In this document: piece by piece, positions 55,651 to 64,000 of the stretch | Layout: every line of letters starts with the position of its first letter | Numbering within the stretch: the first letter of the stretch is position 1 | Assembly: GCA_023213395.1 (NCBI GenBank) | Contig: CM041465.1 | Location: forward strand, 139,259,741-139,323,740 | Source of the DNA: Cycas panzhihuaensis | Taxonomy: Eukaryota > Cycadophyta | DNA: 64,000 nt | Direction: 5' to 3' | Notes under the pieces: generated by a model | Databases searched by the model: none | Seen by the model: the letters and a program-made list of their open reading frames with translations, nothing else | Told to the model about the DNA's origin: nothing | Position numbers and translations under genes: made by a program

Positions 55651-58470
55651 TCACAAAGTGCAATCAGGTGTATCGATAGTAATGGTGAAAGGGAAGTTCC
55701 ACTGGTACCCCCTTTCACAAGCAGGAGGAAGGTCTTTAGGATCGAAAGAAATGATAGGCTCACGACCTTGGGCAATACCCAAAGCGTGAATGGGTGCGTC
55801 ACCTAATCCTAAAGCTTCTAAAAAGAGTGTCCTTTGTTCATGACAACTTCTCAAGATGTCCATAATAGACATCCCGATGACCACGGTACAAAGCTCATCG
55901 ATGCCAGAAAAGGTCTTCCCCTTCTCTGTAGGTTGAGGAAGAGCTCTCCTAAAATCGTAACGACCTGGATGAACGGGAATGGTCTTGGGAAGCAAGGGAA
56001 CTTCTAGAAGGGAGGTATCCGGCAGAGGATCAGGACACAGGATAGATGAAGAGGCATCGGTTACCTCTTTAGCTACTTGAGACTGAGTCAAAGCATATAG
56101 AGGGGTGGCCTCAAGCATTTAGATCACCTTCTTTTCCTTGTTCCGAGACCATGAAGGTAAAGGGGTATGATGGCCTTGGGAATGTGAGGAAGAAGATGAA
56201 CCATAAGGAAGAAGATGAACCCTGCGTGCCCTTCCCTTTACCGTGTGAAGGGTGCAGATTCAGAGATCTTCCTCCAGTTCTGATTATTCTTTTGTTGGGA
56301 GTTACAATCACGCTCCCCATGCTTGGGGAACGGATCTCTATGGACAGGTTGGTCAAGGTTAGGCCTTGAGGCCCATTTGGGAGATGAGTCGTATCACAAG
56401 GCATCCCTAGGATGTTGAACCTGGCAATGCGAATCATCATGGAAGCATTCTCAATGAACGAAACACCACTTCTTCTCAAGCAAGGAATTAGATTTCCTTA
56501 CTTGAGAGGCCTGGGTGTTGCGGCCCTTGGGAGGAGTAGCTTGGAAAGCTTGTTAGATTGGTTTGTTAGATATAGGTGACGAAAGAGCTTGAAGTTTAAG
56601 TTTCTTTATCGTACGTTGGAATGAATGTATGGCAGAGGTAAGTGGGTCTAGAGTCTTCTTGGCTGAGTGGGAAGAAGACCTAGTGGATTGTTGAGGTTTA
56701 GTTTCTTTAGTTGGCGAAGGTGCCTCATGTCGCTATGAGGAATTTAGGGGCTCCTTAAGTCCAACCTAGATCTTAATATCTTCAAGTGCCAAGCACTTAG
56801 CAATGGTAGAATCACATGTGGTTGCCCCCATCTTAAGTACTTCCACATGAACTTTAGGGCATAGTGCATTGATAAAGATATCCCTCTTCAATTCCTCAAG
56901 CAAAGTAACCTTGGTGGAATGGAGGAGGTCATAGAATCACCGCATAGAGTCAGGATTCATCTCATTGTGACCTTGCTTAAGCAAAAGGAGGGATTCCATT
57001 CCACTCTCAAATGGATGAGCCACATCAAAATAGTTGATGAACTCACCCACCAGTTGCTAGAATGAGAAGATGGAATGAGTAGGTAAGCGATAAAACCATT
57101 TAAGAGCATCACCTTAAAGAGATCATGGAAATAGTTTTATTAATATGTAATCATAGGTCTTATAGTCTATGCATGCCATAGAGAAACTACGAACATACTC
57201 TGCTAGATCTTGCGATGAAGCTCCATCGAATTTGGGAACTTTGGGGGGATGAGGCAGTAAGTTGGTCATTAGCACCTCGATAGACAAGGGTGTCGATCTA
57301 TAATCCATAAAAGGAACAGTAAAAGATCATAGGATCAACAAAAGATGAAGAAGGCAATGAACAAGGAATGGATGGGGGTGGAGGGCCCATCCCTCCTTGA
57401 GGAAATGGCCCTTGTTGGAAAGGGACTTGAGGACAGGTGTCTTAAAAAGGAGTTAGGCCTCCTTGCGAAGGCACAATATAAGGAGCTCTGCAAGACGGTG
57501 GGAATGAGGGGTGAGGGACCAGATTTTATCCATCTGGGCTGCCTGTGGGTGGCACGACCCCATATGGATGTAAAGGGTCTATCCCATAAACAGGAATGTG
57601 GTTCTCTTTACCATGCCCCCAAGGCTGAGATGTATAGCCAGGGGGTACGTAAAGAGAAGGACCACTAGACTGAGTTTGGGAGCATGTGAAAACAGGTCCC
57701 ACATGACTAGAGGTAGAGGCATAAATAGGACCCTTAGGTCTAACAGGAAATGTGTGTGCCACATTTGGAGGTGGCATATTTGCTTGGCTAGGGAGAGGCA
57801 TGCTAACCCCAAGTTGGGAGAAAGACATAATGCGAGAGGTCCTAAAAGAGTTGGGACCACGAAGAGAAGTAAGAAGTGCAATGGACGTCCCTAAAGTAGA
57901 TGTTAGAATCAGACGAGACAGATGCATTGGTACAAATGGGTTACTTATTGTAGGTGGGGGAGACATGGATGAAGACGGTGGGGTAGACGTGGATGAGGAA
58001 GGTGCCCCACTGCGCAAGGCATCTTCAACCCACCTAGGACGTGGTTGAAGGCAAGCAACACAAAAGCACTCATTAAGGGCTTTAACCACATCGATGGGAG
58101 GGGTATCCACCTGATCGTAAGAGGTGGATGGGACCTTAAACAAAGTGGACCCCTCAGGATGCTCCTCGTAAGAATCACCACTTGGGTGATAAATCTCAAT
58201 AGAATATGGACCCTCTACTCCGTGAGTAGAGGGATGGACATCATGTGGGTGTTGTTGATCATCCAGATAGTAGATAGGGTCATCACCCTCTTGGGTAGAC
58301 CCTGGGAAGGATGTCGGAAACTCATGGACTTCAGAAGCAAAGGCATGGTATGCCCAATCCAAAGGATATCCTTCCATTGTCGAATTGGAATCCGATGATG
58401 GAAGGAGGTGGTATGTGGGATCTTCTAATAACGGGGGCAAACCTTGTGGGCGACGTGAGAAGCATCGCAT
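55651..58470 (-). pseudogene. gag: Gypsy E gag
   Basis: It starts at 58470 with MRCFSRRPQGLPPLLED, matching the F start. The first 314 codons are open: a Pro/Ser/Tyr-rich N-terminal region. The capsid domain (PKFDGASSQDLAEYVRSF, 57308 downward) follows after stops and a frameshift. The C-terminal 155 codons (56118-55651) are open and end FPFTITIDTPDCTL before TGA. Stops at 57523-57525 and 57442-57444 lie in the starting frame; the second occupies the codon that is also a stop in F (42379). Confidence 0.85.
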
Positions 58471-58616
58471 ATAAAACTCACCAATGTGTTAGACGAGAAA
58501 GAGGAATACAAGGTACGCGTTGGGGGCTGCCCAACAAAAAGGACAAAAGGAGAAAGCTACTAAGAGGTAGTAGCACCAATAGGAAGAGATAGAGACTAGC
58601 TCCCTTACTGGTAGGT

Positions 58617-58634
58617 CCCCAATATAGTCACTAG
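58617..58634 (-). promoter_or_regulatory. Primer-binding site region of gypsy E
   Basis: Minus-strand CTAGTGACTATATTGGGG directly follows the LTR end. It is the decayed counterpart of CTGGCGACCATACTGGGA in F. The tRNA was not identified. Confidence 0.65.
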
Positions 58635-61452
58635 TGGAATCGCATCTGTGGGATTATCACTACGCTTAGTAGGGGTTGAGGTAGTCAATAGTCAATGCTG
58701 GGGTATGTATGGAATCCTATAAGTGGAAGAGAACACCACATAAGGTGTCCGTGTGCCAGAGCGCGAGTTCGGGGCCTACAAATAGTGCCTAACTTCCTCG
58801 GAGTAGCTTTTTCTTTTAGTTCCGAGAGGTGAGATACACATAGGGATATCTCGGATAGCCCCAAAGGGTAAGGTCCTCCCACCCTTGGATGGCCGGAAGG
58901 GAGGAGTAGAGACTCACGAAGGAGGGGTTCCTATAGCGAAAGAATGTAAGACAGGGTACAATAGGCAAAGGGTATAGGACAAGTGTGGATAAGCCCCCCT
59001 TAGGCTAATTAGCCTAAGGTGAATCTAAGCAAAGAAGGGAATGGTAAAAAGGGGGACTAAGAGCTGCACTCCCTCTCTCTCTTTTCCTTTTTAATAATAA
59101 AAGATAAAGAAAATAAAGGAAAGTAAGTATTTTGTGTGCACTCAAGCATGCATGCTAAAGTGGAATGCAACTAAGGGGTGCTTTCAATTTAGGTAAGAAA
59201 AAGGGGGAGATGCAATCCCTATTATGTCACTTTTCCTATAAAAGCAACCGTGAGGTACACATATGCAAAGTGAATGCAAATAAATTAATTTATTACCCTT
59301 TTTAGCTTTATCTGACTTATTATGTAAATACAACGGATGCCTAATAAGAGCACAAAAAGAAGGGGGTGCAGGAAGGGAGATGATGCATACCTGAAAGGTG
59401 AAGCAGTTGATGGGAAACCTCATTTGTATGCCACGTATGCCTTTCTATCCTTAGTTGACATGTAACAATAGTTAAAGTGAAAGTGAAGTGGGGGCTTCCT
59501 TACCTTCCCCGTGTAAAGGATAAAACAAAGCAAGAAAGCAAAGAGAGCCAAAAACCATAAAAGAAAGCAGAAAAACAGAAAAAGAAAGAAGGGCGAGGAC
59601 TTACCTAGATTAGTGCACTCTTTCGCTTAACAAATGTTGTCGTAAACCTACAATCATAAAGGGTTTTCCCTTCCAAGAAGGGACTTCCAAGATGTAAGAT
59701 ACTATATAGGCAATGATACAAAATAAATGTTAAAATTTTGTACCTTAAGTTAGTGAAACTACTACTCAAATCAACTCTGCTCTCCTTTAAGAAAAATAAT
59801 GTATACCAAGTGAGAAAGGAAGGCTAGCCTCAGGATGGAAAAACCCTCACAAGTGGACCTTCACGTAGCCTTAGAATGTAAAAGTATGGTGGTTATATAA
59901 CAGTCTATGAGCAGCAAACAAGTACAGAAGTGAATGTTATAAGATGTAGGAGAGATGTTTAAGTAGCGGAGTCGCTATGAGTAGCGAATCACCACACCAG
60001 CCTTGCCAAAGGTCTGAATGGATACTGGACAACATTAGGGGATTAAAGAGGGCCCAAATAGAGAGTGTGCCAACCTAGAACCAACGCAGCAAGGGCTACA
60101 TATGTTGATATCTAGCGTAGGCTTGGGTCTCACCAACTCCCAGTTCGCTCAAGGAAAGCACGGGTATAAGAGAGGAAGGATGGGAAGGGGTTCGTCCTTA
60201 GGGAGTAGGTCTAAAAGGGATGGGTCCTGCCTTAACTCCCTTCATCCAATCCTTATGGACCCTCTCCCACAGCTTTCTTAAGAGAAACCAGCAGAGAATA
60301 GGAGAAAGACTGAGATATTGAAGCCAAAAATAAGAAAGAGCAGTCCCTTTTACAGTAAAAACACAAAAAAGGGAAGATAGTATACTTTTAAACAAGCTCT
60401 AATGGAGCAAATATATGCTAAAGCATAAAACCAAGGAAAGGGGTACCTGTTGGGCTATGTTAGGGGTAGATCTACCCCTGCAAACAATGGAAGAATGTAG
60501 GTCCTGCAAGGTTTGCAGAGTACCTCACAAAGTGGAGTTGTAGGAGACACTTGCTGGATGAAACTGAAGGATAAGCGCGAAGATTTCACTTAGAAATGCT
60601 TAGTGGATAGTCTTTTGCCATGTGACAGAGCTGCTACAGGTGAATCTTGGGCTAAAATGGCAAAAAACACCAGCGTTGTAGGTGTACCTGTGAAAACAGA
60701 GGAAGGAGAGAGCAGAATTATAGTAGTAGAAAATGTTGTTGGAGAGCTAAAAGAGGTAAAATGAGGTACCTTTTGAGATATATACACATCCTAACCCTAA
60801 TAAAGCAATTAGGGTTTGGGTAGGGCTGAGTTGGTAACTTATCCACGTGGCAGTTCCGCGAAAAGAGCGAGAATTACCATGACGGATAAAAAAATAGTGA
60901 GCAATAGTCGCACCACAGTAAACTTTACGGTACCACTTAGTTTATAGTGGTGCGAGACCATAATGCTAAAATAACAATGCTAAGGGTCCTGGGAGCCCTA
61001 AATAGAGATGTGCTAGGTCTAGGAGGGGCTGGCACTCCTATCCAGGTGGCTAGGGATATGCCAGGTGATATGTAGGCTAGACCAAATAGGACATCGGGAG
61101 TTAGGTTTCCTAGAAGTACTATGAAAGGATACAAGATCAAGGTGTGAGTGGATCACACGAGTTAGATAAGACTTGAGGTGACATGGAGGTGGCACAGAGG
61201 GTTGTAGAGCACCATGGGGATGCTTGCCTCGGGGATAGGTAGGTCTCACAAGTTGTCATAGCCTAAAAATATGACAAGCAACATGATCAAGCAATAGATA
61301 CAAGGTGATCACTCAAATGTCGCAGTCAATCGTACAATAAGGCAATGCTTCTATCTACCTTTTCAAAGAAATAATAAACATGAAAATGAAGAAGCATACA
61401 TGTGCTTACCTGAGTCAATCTGTCCATACCCATTCCTAGTAGTCAGGAAATA
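58635..61452 (-). repeat. 5' LTR of gypsy E
   Basis: 2818 bp. + strand start TGGAATCGCATC; + strand end GGAAATA, where the partner has GGGAAACA. TATA-like TGTATATATCTC (minus) at about 60776-60787. Confidence 0.92.
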
Positions 61453-61782
61453 AAAGGGATCCATGTTTTATTTACCTATTACACAGGATTTAAAAATATC
61501 ATAAACCATTGATAAGGGTGGGAGCCCATGTACTATATCATGTTGATTTAAATATCATAGTTTGCCATAACTTATATAGTCAAACCATGCATGCCAGAGC
61601 TTATTGATTGGTTTAAATTTATCTATAAAAGTAGTAAAGGATTTAGTTTTAGAATGATTTAAATTTATTACGATGTACATACCTATTTTGTGGTCAGTAG
61701 GTCTTGAAGTAGTAGGTTTGAATTTATTAAATAGCTTCTTAATAATAAATTTATCTTTCTAGAATTTAATAATAAGGTCCTT
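61453..61782 (-). pseudogene. pol: Copia D integrase zinc domain, first half
   Basis: Minus-strand text LWHAWFDYISYGI, then ILCNR*IKHGSL near 61460-61620, corresponds to the HHCC region at the integrase start. The coding sequence is cut at 61453 by the insertion of E and resumes at 31607. Confidence 0.65.
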
Positions 61783-62046
61783 CTAGCATATTTGATAAAT
61801 AGATAGAAGATTAGGTAATAGACCTAGAATATAAAATACATCCTTAATAGAACCATCTTTCAAAGATACTTCATTAGTTCTTTTGACTTTTAGTTGAGAA
61901 TCATTTCTAAAAGATATTTCTTTTTTAGAATTAGAATTAAATTGATAGGTAGATAAGTATTCTTGGTGTCCTGTCATATGGTGGAAAGCACTATAATCTA
62001 AAGTCCATACTTTAGAGTCAATTCCGTTCCTATAAATGTCTATCAT
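61783..62046 (-). pseudogene. pol: Copia D protease
   Basis: This 87-codon open stretch contains WTLDYSAFHHMTG. It matches the copia protease site D-S-G-A-S-x-H-M-T with the Ser-Gly replaced by Tyr-Ser. It is followed by SLKDGSIKDVFYILGLLPNL, the usual LKDVLYVPGL-like segment. The open frame suggests less decay here than elsewhere in D. Confidence 0.8.
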
Positions 62047-62099
62047 ATACTCATTTTTATAGTAGTAGGTACAACTAACATTTTGATTATTATTAGGAA

Positions 62100-62945
62100 T
62101 GAAATTATTCCTTTCTTAGAATATTGGTTTAGGTGAATTTTAATTTTTTGGTGGTCCTGAGTACTTAGTATTTTGATTATAATTATTTAAAGTAGAATCT
62201 CTTTTTAAAACTTAAGATGACTATTGTGGTTATTTTGATAATTATTTTGGTTTATGGATTTGTGTTATGGTTTAGACTTTAAAAAATGACCCTGAGAATG
62301 ATCTTGAATTTTTCTAGTTTATATTAACATAGTCTAGTATTCAACTAGTTGATTTATTAATTGAGTGAACGTAATTGGAGGGTATCCACACTATTGTCTG
62401 GTAATTTTATATCGATTGAAAGATTTACGAAGTTTATTAATAGCTAAACAAACAATTGTATCGTCATCTTTTGCATGAGTAATAATTACAATTTTATCAT
62501 GTATTTTTGTTGAAGATTTAATACAAGTTCCTAAATCTATATTTATGAGTTAAAGGTTTGATAAAAAATCTTCAACTCTATAGAAATCTTTATACTTTAA
62601 CTCATACATCTTTTGTTCAAGAATAGTGACTTGTTATGTATCTACCTTATTATATTTTTCCTTAAACTTAGCCTAAACAATGGCAAGATCATCTATGTTA
62701 GAGAATTGCCTACATATATCTAGCGAGAAAGAGGTTAAGATGGTACTTAGGGCTCCATCACAGCTCATCAAATAAATCATGTAAGTTTTTGATTTTATGT
62801 CTATAGGTTTCACAAATTCTCTAATTTCTAGAGCTTTTGTTATTTAAGTTAGTTAGATACTTTCACTTGCCAATCAGTATAATTTCTGCTAGTTAAACCT
62901 GAAATTGATATAGAGGAGGTTATCCCTGGTATGATTGTCATTTTG
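62100..62945 (-). pseudogene. gag: Copia D gag remnant
   Basis: It starts near 62943 with MTIIPGITSSISISGLTSRN, followed by YTDWQVKVSN, a copia capsid N-terminus (N-Y-x-x-W). Further on the frame is lost repeatedly; LEQKMYELKYKD-like text is present near 62600. The zinc-knuckle region near 62200 is too decayed to read. Confidence 0.65.
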
Positions 62946-64000
62946 TAAGTAGAAACCTAATCTCAAAGATCCTCTTTTAATGAAAAATAAAGGAAAGGAT
63001 AAGGTGATTATAAAGAAAAAAATAAGCTTCAAAATTGAAACATTTAAGCCACAATTATTATATTAAGATAATCACAATATTTATTTCAATAATTAAGGAA
63101 AAGTATCATTGATTTAATATAGATAAATATGCATAAATGTTTGTGAATGAATTGTGAAAGTTTATGAATAAAATAAGAAAGTTAATGCTTTAATATATTA
63201 AAAATTGATTACAAATGCTTTGAAATTATGTTTTAATCATATAGATCAATAATAATAATAAATTTATAAATATTTATATTTGATTATAATATTATTCATA
63301 ATAAATAACATTAAGATAATAGTTAAATTGCTAATAAATAAATTGAATGAATTTATTAAAAAGTACGTAATAAGATGATTTGATTAATTCATCAATTTAA
63401 CAAATGATTAATAACGTATTAAATTAAAGTAATAACATTAAAACATTATAAAGAAATTTACTAGTTTAGGTTATATACCTGAACTTACCTAGTCTTGATT
63501 AGTTTTGTTGACTTTGCATGAGGTTTTCCTAATCAAAATGGCCCCAAAAATGCTCAAGTGTCTGGTCAAAATGTCAACGCCTGAGTCAAAATTTTGACAC
63601 AACTTTTGGAACTGAATTATGATTTCAAATGATGAAGTTATTATAAAAAATGTATAAGTACCATTTTGAAATATGGGGGGCCTAAGTATTAAGGGGTTAA
63701 GCCACTTTCATAATAGGCATGAGGTTATACAGGTGAATGATGATTGGAGGTTAGTAGACCTGAACTTTTAATTAACTAAATTAAAATATTTTTATAATTA
63801 CAAAAATATTAAATCAAATTTAAGAATTGTTTAGATTCTGCCCAAATGCGAAAGCAAAATATTTGATGTCTGTTTAAATACAAAATAAACTATGTTAAAA
63901 TATTTCATCAAATATTTATCAAATTTTTAGAGTTTTTAACTAGATTTTTTTCGAAAAACTGCAGGCAACAATCATTTGATTTTTTTGCATCTTTAGTTTC
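62946..64000. other. AT-rich sequence, upstream side of copia D
   Basis: Expected to hold the leader and 5' LTR of D, but no sequence matching the putative 3' LTR (28568-28986) and no primer site was seen. No gene recognised. Confidence 0.35.

Larger units (their letters stand above)
31608..61452 (-). mobile_element. Gypsy E: long-LTR Ty3/gypsy element with PMD and second RNase H
   Basis: LTRs of about 2.82 kb at 31608-34429 (3') and 58635-61452 (5'). TSD GAAGG (31603-31607) and AAAGG (61453-61457), one mismatch. Gag-Pol lies on the minus strand, 58470 to 52000. F (38661-51536) is nested inside. Between integrase and 3' LTR lie an antisense PMD ORF and a sense RNase H. Without F and its extra TSD the element is about 17.0 kb. 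LTRs differ at roughly one base in ten over the first 250 bp compared, mostly transitions, so it is clearly older than F. Tat/Athila-like lineage. Confidence 0.93.
28568..62945 (-). mobile_element. Copia D: minus-strand element split by E
   Basis: Gag (62945 downward), protease, integrase, RT and RNase H lie on the minus strand with element E (31608-61452) inside the integrase. Joining 61458 to 31607 across E restores integrase text GK*NMDPFP. A 3' LTR is visible at about 28.57-28.99 kb. The 5' LTR was not found between 62.95 kb and the window end, so the full extent is unknown. Confidence 0.85.

Noticed and set aside
31608-61452. Repeats could have been read as a large segmental duplication
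   Set aside because: Copies are LTRs: TG/CA ends, primer site, polypurine tract and short TSDs at the outer edges.

Overview
This window is intergenic plant nuclear DNA made almost entirely of nested LTR retrotransposons. I recognise no single-copy host gene, rRNA, tRNA or CRISPR array. Plant origin follows from the lineages present: Ty1/copia elements primed by initiator-Met tRNA, a Ty3/gypsy chromovirus, and long-LTR gypsy elements of Tat/Athila-like type. One of the long-LTR elements also carries a plant mobile domain (PMD) ORF and a second RNase H. The species cannot be named from the sequence; the depth of nesting fits a large plant genome.

Layout. (1) 1-5.64 kb: unrecognised AT-rich DNA, then a decayed + strand copia (H) holding a solo LTR with a perfect 5-bp target-site duplication (TSD). 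(2) 6.44-26.75 kb: copia A (+), its integrase split by copia B (-, 10.12-23.42 kb); B's untranslated leader is in turn split by chromovirus C (+, 16.66-22.34 kb). (3) 26.76-28.57 kb: unrecognised sequence, a TA microsatellite and a copia integrase fragment G (-). (4) 28.57-62.95 kb: copia D (-), its integrase split by the 30-kb gypsy element E (-, 31.61-61.45 kb). E is split by gypsy element F (+, 38.66-51.54 kb). The nests therefore read A<-B<-C and D<-E<-F. A, B, E and F have paired LTRs and 5-bp TSDs (one mismatch each in A and E, perfect in B and F). Removing B or E rejoins the host element's reading frame.

All coding regions are interrupted. F is youngest by LTR comparison and its Gag-Pol is nearly continuous. 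E and F belong to one family: same LTR termini, same polypurine tract and homologous Gag-Pol. E has in addition, between integrase and 3' LTR, an antisense PMD/coiled-coil ORF with its own TATA-like box, and a sense-strand RNase H that keeps four acidic residues. F lacks this module. This E module, and two stop codons at the same Gag and protease positions in E and F, are the most interesting parts of the window. Coordinates of domains inside decayed elements are approximate; LTR, TSD and ORF ends were read directly.
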